From: DATLLJ01 sp035537875
GTDB lineage: Bacteria > Acidobacteriota > Vicinamibacteria > Vicinamibacterales > CAVVIG01
Reading direction: 5' to 3'
Assembly (NCBI GenBank): GCA_035537875.1
Contig: DATLLJ010000060.1
Coordinates: 1 to 64,000, forward strand
DNA: 64,000 nt
The translations under genes were made by a program, and so were the position numbers. Under the pieces are notes generated by a model. It was not told the origin of the DNA and did not search any database. It saw only the letters and a list, made by a program, of their open reading frames with translations. Shown here piece after piece: positions 1 to 7,532 of the stretch (the first letter of the stretch is position 1; each line of letters starts with the position of its first letter).

Positions 1-176
1 GATCCGGACGGCGCCGTTGTGGGCGCTGCGCACTCGAAACCGGCTCATGCATGACGGGCTTACGTTCACCGAGCGCGAGGCGATTGAGCGGCACGGCGGG
101 CAGGGTGACCGAACGATTCAAGGCGCTGAGCGCCAGCAGTCAGCACCTGCTGCTCGAGTTTCTGCAATCGCTATGA
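1..176 (+). pseudogene. C-terminal fragment of a di-heme oxidoreductase (DUF1111-like), frameshifted
   Basis: The left edge of the window cuts this gene. Frame 2 reads RTAPLWALRTRNRLMHDG and then AIERHGGQ, a pattern typical of the C-terminus of DUF1111/di-heme thiol-oxidoreductase-like cytochromes. The matching end, VTERFKALSASS followed by EFLQSL and a TGA stop at 174-176, lies in frame 3. The frames join at the GGG run at 103-105, where one extra G would explain the shift. These are periplasmic c-type cytochromes in the families I know, but the haem motifs would lie outside the window. The shift could be a true lesion or an assembly error. Confidence 0.6.
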
Positions 177-288
177 CATGACCGAGTTGAGCCGCACCGC
201 GGCGAGGCGGCCTGGCTCGCGCTGAAACCCTCCTGTAGAGTCCCTGCACCGGTGACAGGGACCCGTCGCAGGAACTCTCGGGAGGGTC

Positions 289-1088
289 ATGCCGCTTAAT
301 CCAGGCACGCGACTCGGTTGCTACGCGATCACGGCACCGCTCGCCGCCGGCGGCATGGGCGAGGTCTATCGCGCCCGCGACACGAAGCTGGGACGCAGCG
401 TCGCGATCAAGGTTCTGCCGCGCGCCGTCTCGAACGATCCCGAACGGCTCGCCCGGTTCGAACGCGAAGCGCGTGTCCTCGCCTCGCTGAACCATCCAAA
501 CATCGCCACCATCCACGGGTTCGACACGGCCGACGGCGTGGATGCCCTCGTCATGGAACTGGTCGACGGGCCCACGCTGGCGGATCGCATCGGACCGCGG
601 CCAATTCCGCGGCACGAAGCGCTCCTTATCGCGAGGCAGATCGCGGACGCGCTCGAGGCGGCGCACGACAAGGGGATCGTGCACCGGGACCTGAAGCCGG
701 CGAACGTCAAAATAACCGCCGGCGGCACGGTCAAGGTCCTGGACTTCGGGCTCGCAAAAGCCATCGCCGGCGATGCCGACGCTTCCGATGCCTCCGGTGG
801 CAAATCTCGACGAAGGGAGGCGTCAGCCCTCAGTGGCGGCGCGACGGCAAGGAGCTCTACTTCGTTGCGGCGGATGGGACGATGACCGCGGTGCCCATCG
901 ACACAGGAACGCCGCTGAAGTGGGGAGCGCCGCAGCCGCTCTTCCAGACCATCTTCCGCGGGGGGGCGTACGCAAGCTACGCGGTCTCGCGAGACGGTCA
1001 GCGCTTCCTGACCATTGTTCCGCCCTCGCTGGAAGAGACGCTGCCGGTGACGGTGTTGATGAACTGGACGTCCGCTCTGCGGAAATAG
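289..1088 (+). pseudogene. Ser/Thr protein kinase with TolB-like tail, internally deleted and out of frame
   Basis: From ATG 289 the product has a kinase N-lobe and active site: the Gly loop GGMGEVYRARD, the Lys motif VAIKVL, the catalytic loop HRDLKPAN and the magnesium motif VLDFGLAK. Soon after DFGLAK, near 791-798, the sequence jumps. A different frame continues with WQIST and QWRRDGKELYF and ends at 1088. That is the usual last blade and tail of the TolB/WD40-like C-terminus in acidobacterial kinases. The C-lobe end, transmembrane helix and most of the propeller are absent; I estimate several hundred residues lost. The frame-1 reading ends at 885 after a junk tail. It is a deletion pseudogene, or possibly a scaffold join error. 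Confidence 0.75.
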
Positions 1089-1099
1089 CGGACGTCAGC

Positions 1100-1450
1100 C
1101 TAATGCTTAGTCGGCGGGTCGGCAAAGGCGAGGCTCACAAGAGCACCACGGTCGACGACAAGCTGAAAATCTCGCAAGGCAAATATCCCTGAAATCAACT
1201 TCAACTGCACGGTCTTCTGCCGGGGCGTAAACGGGTTGTCCGATTCAATGATGAGGCGAGCCAGCTGCCCGGTCAGGAACTCGAAATCGCCGTCGGTGGC
1301 CCCTTCTGCGGTGAGATGCCTGCGAAGTCTGTGGTAGAGGGTTGCACCGCTCGTGGCATCAAGAGGGGGCGCTTCTTCGAATTCCTCACTGAGGACATCG
1401 AGCAATCGTGATTGATGGGCGTTGAGATCCTCTATGTCGAGCGTAATCAA
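1100..1450 (-). CDS. Hypothetical protein, 116 aa
   Basis: I do not recognise this family. The protein is acidic and has no signal peptide or membrane segment, so it is probably cytosolic. It begins MITLDIEDLNAHQ, contains a helical stretch (HRLRRHLTAEG) and ends near FADPPTKH. It lies 64 bp downstream of erpA on the same strand and could be the last gene of that operon. Its even mix of hydrophobic and charged residues looks like real protein, whereas the opposite strand here reads as Arg/Ala/Pro-rich shadow. No function is proposed. Confidence 0.6.
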   Translation of the reverse strand: MITLDIEDLNAHQSRLLDVLSEEFEEAPPLDATSGATLYHRLRRHLTAEGATDGDFEFLTGQLARLIIESDNPFTPRQKTVQLKLISGIFALRDFQLVVDRGALVSLAFADPPTKH

Positions 1451-1514
1451 ACGTTGCCGTCCTCAATCCCAAGAGATGCAGATCGGCTGGGCGGAGCACA
1501 CCGGTGCATCGACT

Positions 1515-1844
1515 TTACTCGGTCGAGAAGGACGACCCGCAGCCGCAGGTCGACTTGGCGTTTGGGTTCTTGATCGTGAACCCGCCGCCGGTAATCGTGT
1601 CGACGAAGTCGACCTCGGCGTTCTTCAGATACTGGATACTGATCGGGTCCACGAACAATTTCACGCCGTGGGATTCAAAGACCTGATCGCCCGCGCCCTG
1701 CCCGTTCTCTTCGATCATCAGGCCGTACTGGAATCCCGAGCAGCCGCCGCCCTGCACGAACACCCGCAACCCGCCGCCAGCCTTCTGTTCTTCGACCAAC
1801 AGCTCGTTGATTTTCGACGCCGCCGTTTCGGATACGTTAATCAT
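1515..1844 (-). CDS. erpA: Iron-sulfur cluster insertion protein ErpA/HesB-IscA type
   Basis: This 109-residue A-type carrier protein passes Fe-S clusters to apo-enzymes in the cytosol. The three conserved cysteine ligands are visible: Cys35 in GGGCSGFQY, and Cys100 and Cys102 in STCGCGSSF near the C-terminus. Length and domain order are normal for ErpA/IscA. Its ATG overlaps the stop of the preceding small gene by 4 nt (ATGA), so the two are translationally coupled. No scaffold or desulfurase genes (iscS, iscU, suf) occur nearby, which fits the scattered placement of erpA in many genomes. ErpA rather than IscA is the better label, but that split is not certain from motifs. Confidence 0.93.
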   Translation of the reverse strand: MINVSETAASKINELLVEEQKAGGGLRVFVQGGGCSGFQYGLMIEENGQGAGDQVFESHGVKLFVDPISIQYLKNAEVDFVDTITGGGFTIKNPNAKSTCGCGSSFSTE

Positions 1845-2044
1845 GATTGAGTTGTTTCCGCGTCGTGGCCTTTTGGCTTGGACTGCTGCGGGCCGGAGCC
1901 TGGCGAATATGTTTTCTGCAGCTTCGCTTCGATCGCGGCGCGCCCAACCGCCGGCGCCGCCGCAAGCCTTGCGCGCAGCTTGTTCCGCTTCTCTATACGG
2001 TGTCGCCGTCGATGGATTTCCGTGGGATGCAGACTTCCACTCAT
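1841..2044 (-). CDS. Small basic helical protein (DUF6800-like)
   Basis: This 67-residue protein is rich in Arg and Lys and opens with LHPTEIHRRRHRIEKRNKLRARL. It resembles short proteins grouped as DUF6800 in Acidobacteriota and Planctomycetota; that family name is from memory and tentative. The first half is a predicted basic helix and the C-terminus is polar and probably disordered. The gene overlaps erpA by 4 nt and follows the DUF2934 gene by 15 bp, so it belongs to a compact minus-strand operon. A nucleic-acid-binding role is possible from the charge, but nothing in the sequence proves it. Confidence 0.6.
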   Translation of the reverse strand: MSGSLHPTEIHRRRHRIEKRNKLRARLAAAPAVGRAAIEAKLQKTYSPGSGPQQSKPKGHDAETTQS

Positions 2045-2059
2045 GGTTGATCCTCCCCC

Positions 2060-2284
2060 TTAAACGATGTCTTTAACCGAGGCGACGTCGGTGTTATGGC
2101 CTTCGCGCAACTCCGCTTCGGCGAGGAGCCAGTCTTCGACGTCATGCCCGTGGTCACCGCCGTGCGCCTGAAACAGGCTATACGCCCGCCGGCTGATCGC
2201 GGCCGCCGTGACGCGGGTCACGACATCGGTCTTGGCGGAGCTCTTGCCGGCACGGGGCGCTACTGCTTCTTTCTTTACCATCAC
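2060..2284 (-). CDS. DUF2934 domain protein
   Basis: The 74-residue product contains the DUF2934 signature around residues 30-58: an ISRRAYSLFQAHGG helix, then HGHDVEDWLLAEAEL. This short domain is common in acidobacteria and some proteobacteria and has no assigned function that I know of. The N-terminus is basic and low in complexity. It is cytosolic by appearance. The gene starts 12 bp after the upstream helix-turn-helix-like gene ends, so these genes are probably co-transcribed towards erpA. Confidence 0.8.
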   Translation of the reverse strand: MMVKKEAVAPRAGKSSAKTDVVTRVTAAAISRRAYSLFQAHGGDHGHDVEDWLLAEAELREGHNTDVASVKDIV

Positions 2285-2296
2285 AATCCTCCACCG

Positions 2297-2524
2297 TTAT
2301 GGTTCGTGCGAAGCCGACGGACTGCGGACGAACACGCCCCGCAGGCGCTGCTCAAGAAAGCCCGTTTCAACGAGGTTCTGCAGCAAGGCCCGGCACACCT
2401 GCCTGTCGAGGCCTGCCATCTGCGCGGCGCCAGCGATCGTGAGCTTTGCGCCGGGGTCCATGAACAGATTCCGGACACGGGCGAGCGCTTCTTTGACACG
2501 TCGCGTGTGGAGTGGCTGCGTCAT
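2297..2524 (-). CDS. Small winged-helix-like protein, 75 aa
   Basis: The product looks like a compact helix-turn-helix unit. A helix at residues 28-38 (LTIAGAAQMAGL) is followed by a second helix (DRQVCRALLQNLVETG) and a short beta-hairpin (FLEQRLRGVFVR) that would form the wing. This arrangement suits DNA binding, but I cannot place it in a named family. It is the first gene of the run leading to DUF2934, the small basic gene and erpA, so it might regulate that operon. The role is inference from fold-like pattern and position only. Confidence 0.6.
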   Translation of the reverse strand: MTQPLHTRRVKEALARVRNLFMDPGAKLTIAGAAQMAGLDRQVCRALLQNLVETGFLEQRLRGVFVRSPSASHEP

Positions 2525-2838
2525 GTGCGTCGCTCGTCACAGCTCCGGGCGATCCGGGCACTCGGTGAACGAGACCGAACGCCGCGCAAAACCCGTCGCG
2601 GACAGTTGCGGAGATTGCATTCGCGCATCGCCGCCCCGCGTCGCGCGCCGGTGTTTTGATGAAGGCTGATGCGAGACAGGCCTAGCGTAGGCGAGAATCA
2701 GGCAGCAGATTCAGGAAAGCCGTAGCCTGACTGTACTCTATTCGCTACGCGATAGCCACGATAATGGGAGTCAGACGCCCATGATCTCGTCGTCATGAAG
2801 CGCGGTAAACTGCTTATGCGGCGTATCCGCGGAGGCAT
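2525..2838. other. Divergent intergenic region, 314 bp
   Basis: This gap separates the minus-strand erpA operon from the plus-strand secreted-protein gene and must hold promoters for both. No open frame with protein-like composition was found. A possible -10 (TAAACT, around 2808) and a GGAGG ribosome-binding site a few nt before ATG 2839 are visible. I saw no clear -35, terminator or repeat. Confidence 0.4.
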
Positions 2839-3549
2839 ATGACAACACACCGTTCGGTGTCGATGGCAGTCGTCGCTCTGAGTTTGGCGTGCCTGGCCTC
2901 GACGGGCCGTGCGTACAGTCAACAGCAAGAGGGCATACAGATACCCCAGCCCGGTGTACCGCAGATCATGACGCTCGAGGGGAAGTTCGTCCGCGTTGCG
3001 TACAACAACGAAGGTTATGTGATCCTCGGCTACCAGATCGCCAATCGGACGGTCGGCCAGGACTGGATCATGCTCGACGTCGGCTTGACCCTGATGGAGC
3101 GGGTGCCGGACTACACGCTCAAGCGCGACGCGGTGTCGCTCGACACGCCAGACGGAACGCTCCCTCTGCCGTCAATCGAAGAGTACCGAAGCAACGAATC
3201 GAAAGTGCAGGCCCTGCAGAACCGGCTGAAGGTCCAGCGCGACTCGATCAATTACTTCCCGCCCTGGACAAACGGCGCGAACCGTCTCGGGTTCTTCTCG
3301 GACCTCGGCTCCCGCGCGATGCCATGGGATCAGGCCGACGTCAGCAACGACCGCGCGGCCATGGGTCAGCTCTATTTTCACGTGCCCGGCGGGACGAAGT
3401 ATGGCCAGTACTGGCTGAACGTGAAGTTCGCGCAGAGCGTGGTGCGCGTGCCGTTCCGGATCCTCACCGAAGATGAGGAGAAGTTTCTCGGCAAGAACTT
3501 CGGGGACATCAAGAAGCAGGTCGACAATGCGTTCCGCAAGAAGAAATGA
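2839..3549 (+). CDS. Secreted hypothetical protein, 236 aa
   Basis: A cleavable signal peptide is likely (VVALSLACLASTGRA), giving a periplasmic or exported product. The mature part begins with a Gln-rich stretch and then a beta-rich domain with motifs such as EGKFVRVAYNNEGYVILGYQ. A charged C-terminus (FGDIKKQVDNAFRKKK) closes it. I do not recognise the family. The start is supported by GGAGG placed a few nt upstream of the ATG. The downstream K+ channel gene is convergent and 30 bp away. Confidence 0.75.
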   Translation: MTTHRSVSMAVVALSLACLASTGRAYSQQQEGIQIPQPGVPQIMTLEGKFVRVAYNNEGYVILGYQIANRTVGQDWIMLDVGLTLMERVPDYTLKRDAVSLDTPDGTLPLPSIEEYRSNESKVQALQNRLKVQRDSINYFPPWTNGANRLGFFSDLGSRAMPWDQADVSNDRAAMGQLYFHVPGGTKYGQYWLNVKFAQSVVRVPFRILTEDEEKFLGKNFGDIKKQVDNAFRKKK

Positions 3550-3579
3550 CAACGCCCATCGCAAGCACACGGCTGGACG

Positions 3580-4572
3580 TCAGCTCCCGACATTCTCCTT
3601 CTCGAACGCCTGAATCTGCTGGAGGCTCCCGAAGAGAATGAGCACGTCACCTTGCTGGAGAACAAATTCCGGGTCGGGGCTGGATATGACGCTCTTGCCG
3701 CGCTGGATGGCGACGACACCAACCCCCCAGCGCTTGCGAAGATCCGCATCGATCAGTGACCGACCCGTGACCGGACTCTTCGCCCCCAGCGCGACCTGAT
3801 CGAGCTGCAGGTCCTCACGCTTGCCCAGCGACGCATCAAAGAAACTGACGATGGCCGGCTTGGCCATGAGGTGAGCGAGCCGGGTGCCGCCCAGCTGGTA
3901 GGGGTTGACGACGCGATCGGCGCCAGCCTGGAGGATGCGGCTTTCGGCGCCCTCTTCGGTCGCGCGCGCCACGATGAACAGACGGGGATTCAACGAGCGG
4001 GCCGTGAGCACGGTATAGACATTGTGCGCATCATCGTTCACACAGGACACCAGACCGTGGGCCGACTCGATGCGCGCCCCGCGCAGGGCGGCTTCGGAGG
4101 TTGTATCGCCCTCGACGACCGGAATGCCTTCTTCCTGAAGCCGCCGCACGCGTTCGGGGTTCTTTTCGACGACGACCACGACGCGGCCGCCGCGGCGCAG
4201 TTCCTCGACCACGGCCCGCCCCATGCGTCCCCACCCGCAGACGACGTCGTGATTGGACATCTTTTCGATCATGCGAGACCTCCGGGCCCGACCGAGCACC
4301 TGACGAATTTCAAGCTCGATCACCGTTCGGGCCACGTCCGTGGCCAGCAGCAGGAACATGCCGAGACCCACGAAGAGCAACCCGACGGTGAAGACTTCTC
4401 CGGACCGCGACAGCGGAAACACTTCGCCGTACCCGACCGTCGTGAGCGTGATGACGGTCATGAAAAAGGAGTCCCACCAGGTGGCACCTTCGACCAGACG
4501 ATAGCCAAGCGTGCCTGCCAGAAAGATCGCCACCATCAGCGCGGAGGCAATGACGAGACGAGGGGGGGCCAT
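3580..4572 (-). CDS. Two-TM potassium channel with RCK/TrkA domains
   Basis: The 330-residue protein has TM1 (about residues 7-23), a pore helix, the selectivity filter TVGYGE at 45-50, and TM2 (about 59-83). It continues into an RCK domain with the Rossmann motif VCGWGRMG at 111-118 and a TrkA-C-like domain from about 240 to the end. This is the MthK-type layout: a tetrameric inner-membrane K+ channel gated by ligands bound to the RCK ring. No partner subunit is nearby. The ATG at 4572 lacks a good Shine-Dalgarno sequence, so the exact start is less certain than the identity. Confidence 0.93.
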   Translation of the reverse strand: MAPPRLVIASALMVAIFLAGTLGYRLVEGATWWDSFFMTVITLTTVGYGEVFPLSRSGEVFTVGLLFVGLGMFLLLATDVARTVIELEIRQVLGRARRSRMIEKMSNHDVVCGWGRMGRAVVEELRRGGRVVVVVEKNPERVRRLQEEGIPVVEGDTTSEAALRGARIESAHGLVSCVNDDAHNVYTVLTARSLNPRLFIVARATEEGAESRILQAGADRVVNPYQLGGTRLAHLMAKPAIVSFFDASLGKREDLQLDQVALGAKSPVTGRSLIDADLRKRWGVGVVAIQRGKSVISSPDPEFVLQQGDVLILFGSLQQIQAFEKENVGS

Positions 4573-4603
4573 CGTTAAGAGGAGCCGGCTTGTGGCGCAC
4601 CTA

Positions 4604-4643
4604 TTCTAGATGGGCGGGACGCCTTCCAGATGGGCCGGACGCC
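4604..4643. repeat. 20-bp tandem duplication upstream of the K+ channel gene
   Basis: Two adjacent 20-bp units at 4604-4623 and 4624-4643 differ at two positions. Both read TTC(T/C)AGATGGGC(G/C)GGACGCC. They lie between the K+ channel start and the stop of the Tyr-rich gene, in the likely promoter or leader region of the channel. Direct observation; function unknown. Confidence 0.6.
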
Positions 4644-4687
4644 CGCGATCGGGAAGTTTCAGTCGGCGGCGAGCGGTCTCCGGCGCG

Positions 4688-5326
4688 TTACGGCTCGGTC
4701 GTGGCGTGATACGTGATGGTCCGGCCCGCGTCGATGCGCACGTCAAAAGAGAGCGGCGCGGCGCCGGGTCGGCGGATCTCAATCTGATGCGTTCCCGGTG
4801 CAAGGTTCAGATGCTGGAACGTGCCATCGAAGTCGTCCACGATGCCAGCGTAGGAGTTGTCGACGAACACCTGCGCATCGCGCGCGGCACCCCGGATCTT
4901 GACCTCACCGTAAGTCGCGACCGGGTAACCGTACCCTCCGTATCCGTACGGGTAGTAGGAAGGATATGGGTAGCCCCCGTAGGCGTATGGATAGACGCCA
5001 TAGTAGTACGGATAACCAAAGGAGAAGCTGAATCCGACGCCGAATCCGTATGGGTAGCCGTAGCGATAGTACGGATACCCGTAACCATAGGACGGGTAGT
5101 ACGGATAGTACGGACGATAGGGAGCGCCCACCCCACCGGGGCGCCCTAACGGCGGGCCTATCGGCCGTGCTGGCCTCGGAACCGCCTGGCCGACGATCGG
5201 CCCCACGGCCCGTCCACCGCCCGGTCGGGGAACGGCTCTTCTCTGGGCCAAGGCCGGCTCCGCAGCGCCGAGGGCCAGCGCCGAGAGGATGGCCATGATG
5301 GAAATCGACGGCGTCATGAGTATCAC
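4688..5326 (-). CDS. Secreted Tyr/Gly/Pro-rich protein with C-terminal PEGA-like domain
   Basis: An N-terminal signal peptide ends near ALALGAAEPALAQ. Residues about 30-60 are Pro/Arg-rich. Residues about 65-135 are a low-complexity run dominated by Tyr, Pro and Gly. The C-terminal 70 residues look like a PEGA domain: GEVKIRGAARDAQVFVDNSY, then a Gly-Asp turn and LAPGTHQIEIRRPG. PEGA domains sit at cell surfaces in many bacteria, but the ligand is unknown. The aromatic segment could mediate adhesion or assembly; that is inference. Length is 212 aa. Confidence 0.82.
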   Translation of the reverse strand: MILMTPSISIMAILSALALGAAEPALAQRRAVPRPGGGRAVGPIVGQAVPRPARPIGPPLGRPGGVGAPYRPYYPYYPSYGYGYPYYRYGYPYGFGVGFSFSFGYPYYYGVYPYAYGGYPYPSYYPYGYGGYGYPVATYGEVKIRGAARDAQVFVDNSYAGIVDDFDGTFQHLNLAPGTHQIEIRRPGAAPLSFDVRIDAGRTITYHATTEP

Positions 5327-5444
5327 CCTTCAGGCAGGCAGGCTGGCATCTGCGATTGTAGTCGAACGCGCCCTCCCGCGGCATATTCATTAAGCGCTTA
5401 GGCGGCTCGAAACGAGAACTTTGTACTCGTTGCGGCCAGCCGCA

Positions 5445-5540
5445 TAATGGCGGCGCGCACGGCGCGCCCGCGAGGAGCGGAGCGGGGCATGGGGCCCCCG
5501 CGAGCGCCCGAGCCGGGGTTCGGGGCAGAGCCCCGTCCAG
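5445..5540. repeat. GC-rich intergenic element with short hairpins
   Basis: This stretch is almost pure G+C with nested inverted repeats, for example GGCGCGC copies and the perfect hairpin CGGGGC-AGA-GCCCCG at 5521-5535. The text 'GCGAGCGCCCGAG ... GGGGTTCGGGG' resembles multicopy intergenic elements I have seen in other high-GC genomes; that is memory, not a search. It sits in the 340-bp gap between the Tyr-rich gene and a broken kinase gene. The rest of the gap (5327-5444 and 5541-5665) shows no coding pattern. Confidence 0.35.
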
Positions 5541-5665
5541 TTGGAGTCGAGGCTCGTGCCGGCTGCGTGTGTGGCCCGTGTGCTAGGATTCGATGCCCCG
5601 GCGCGGCTTCAGGCGATCGATTCAATCAGTCGGAGCTTCGAGCGTATTCGATAGCGGGACTTCCG

Positions 5666-5985
5666 ATGACCCTGGCTGCTGGCGCGCGACTCGGTCCGTA
5701 CACGAAATCCTGTCGCTGTGCGGCGCTGGCGGCATGGGTGAGATCTACCGAGCCCGCGACACCCGTCTCGAGCGCCCCGTCGCCGTCAAGCTCCTGCACT
5801 CGGATCTCGCCGATCGTCCCGACCGCCGCGCCCGGTTCGAAACCGAGGCGCGCGCCATCTCCTGCCTCAGCCATCCGCACATCTGCACGTTGTTCGACGT
5901 CGGCACTCAGGATGGGCGCCTGTTCCTGGTGATGGAATATCTGGAAGGGGAGACGCTCGACGACCGGCTCATCAAGGGTCCATGA
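5666..5985 (+). pseudogene. Ser/Thr protein kinase N-lobe remnant, frameshifted and truncated
   Basis: From ATG 5666 the frame reads MTLAAGARLGPY, the usual start of this kinase family. Two extra nucleotides (AC after TAC) then shift the frame. The continuation is in another frame: EILSLCGAGGMGEIYRARD, then VAVKLL with the ATP-binding Lys, and VMEYLEGETL. A stop follows LIKGP at 5985, before any HRD or DFG motif, so the product cannot be an active kinase. About 106 residues of the kinase domain remain. No C-terminal half was found downstream. Confidence 0.75.
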
Positions 5986-6145
5986 CGGTGCAACCATGAC
6001 CAAATGAACTTCACCCTCCAGGCCGGCATTACATTCCTGGTGCCGCAACCTCGAATAACGTCACCAATCAGTGGCTTTTTTCGCCAAACGGCGCATCTCT
6101 GCGCTCCGCTCATCGTCCACCAACGTCGTGTCGATACGTCTGTAG

Positions 6146-7363
6146 ATGCTGCCGACTTCTTTTCCGCGACGAGTCGCTATCGCGCTCGTTTGTACAGTGG
6201 TGGTACCGCAGCGGTTGGCCGCCCAGGATCTGCCGCCGTCCATTCTGACGGCCGCCACTTGCGCTCCCGTGCCGCTGGCCGCGCCGTCAGATGCGCCGCG
6301 TATCATCGGTGGACGCGACACCGTGGCCAAGGCGCTGTACGGCACCAACGATCTGGTCGTGATCGATGCGGGCAATTCACGCGAGATCGAAGTGGGCCAG
6401 CGGTATCTTGTCCGCCGTGGAGTGAGAGTGATCGGTGGGTCCGCGCCACGCGGCCAGGACACCTCGGGGGCGCTCACCATCGTCGCCGTGACCGACCAGA
6501 CCGCGATCGGCATCATCGATCTCGCGTGCGGCGGCGTCGGCGTCGACGATCACCTTGAACCTTATGTCCCACCATTCCTTCCGCCCGGCATCGATCGAAC
6601 GGACGCAAGCGGGGAACTCGACTTCACTGTCATGGCGCATGTGATGTACGGGGACAAGGGGCGCACGATGGGCGCTGCCGGCGACTTCATGGTCGCTGAC
6701 ATCGGGCAGAACAAGGGTGTGTCACCCGGTGCCCGCTTCGGGATCTTCCGCGACGTGTACCGCTCCAAGCAGGTTCCCCTCGTCACGCTCGGCGAAGCGG
6801 TCGCTGTGTCGGTTTCTGGCGACCATTCCTTGATTCGCCTCACGGAGACCCGTGACGCCGTCGTAACGGGGGATCTGCTCGTCCGGCGAAAACCCGGGCC
6901 GGAGCCCGCGCCAGCGGCTGCGGCAGCTCCGACGGCACCACCGCAGACTACTGCCGACGACGACGAAGAGAGCACGCCGGTCACGACGACCAGCGCGTCG
7001 AAGACGACGGCGCCGGCTCGCGACTACACGTTCGAGGACGTGCACTTCGATTTCGACCGGTTCACTTTACGGCCGGAGGCGCTGGCCGTACTCGACGAGG
7101 CGGTGGCGGCCCTGCAGCGCGACCCGTCGCTTCGTCTCCAAATCGAGGGGCACAGCTGCAGCATCGGAACGGCTGAGTACAACCTCGCGCTTGGCGCTCG
7201 CCGGGCCGAGGCCGTCCGCGATCATCTGACCGGCCGCGGCATTCCGCCCGGACGCCTCACGACGGTCAGCTACGGCGAGGAGCGGCCCAGGCACGACAAC
7301 TCGAAAGAGGAGACCCGCCGCCAGAATCGCCGAGCAGCGCTCGTGGTCAACCTTCAACCGTAG
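6146..7363 (+). CDS. OmpA/Pal-family outer-membrane-associated protein
   Basis: The 405-residue product has a signal peptide (ALVCTVVVPQRLAAQ), a central beta-rich region of about 200 residues with no family I recognise, and a Pro/Ala/Thr linker at about 250-290. The C-terminal OmpA-like peptidoglycan-binding domain starts at FEDVHFDFDRF and includes LQIEGHSCSIGTAEYN and LGARRAEAVRDHL. The domain binds peptidoglycan and would tether the outer envelope. It is transcribed alone. The 160-bp gap upstream (5986-6145) shows nothing I can interpret. Confidence 0.85.
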   Translation: MLPTSFPRRVAIALVCTVVVPQRLAAQDLPPSILTAATCAPVPLAAPSDAPRIIGGRDTVAKALYGTNDLVVIDAGNSREIEVGQRYLVRRGVRVIGGSAPRGQDTSGALTIVAVTDQTAIGIIDLACGGVGVDDHLEPYVPPFLPPGIDRTDASGELDFTVMAHVMYGDKGRTMGAAGDFMVADIGQNKGVSPGARFGIFRDVYRSKQVPLVTLGEAVAVSVSGDHSLIRLTETRDAVVTGDLLVRRKPGPEPAPAAAAAPTAPPQTTADDDEESTPVTTTSASKTTAPARDYTFEDVHFDFDRFTLRPEALAVLDEAVAALQRDPSLRLQIEGHSCSIGTAEYNLALGARRAEAVRDHLTGRGIPPGRLTTVSYGEERPRHDNSKEETRRQNRRAALVVNLQP

Positions 7364-7532
7364 CGGCGGCTTTTCTCGCGCCACCCCGCCTCCATTCCGA
7401 CAGACCAAGACACCGGTCACGGTGTTTTGGCGTCGGCCTGAACAAAGAAAATATCGCGTTCACCTCGGCCCCTCGCGGAGTTAGACTTCCGAGCGGTTGG
7501 CTCCAGGCAATCCCGGAAGGGTGAGGTGGACC

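Noticed and set aside
2208..2669. 153-residue plus-strand frame across the DUF2934 and HTH-like genes
   Set aside because: It is antisense to two compact genes and is Arg/Ser/Cys-rich without pattern.
6061..6146. Short minus-strand tail reading EMRRLAKKATDW, like a small antitoxin end
   Set aside because: The frame upstream is the shadow of the OmpA-like gene and there is no start with a ribosome-binding site.
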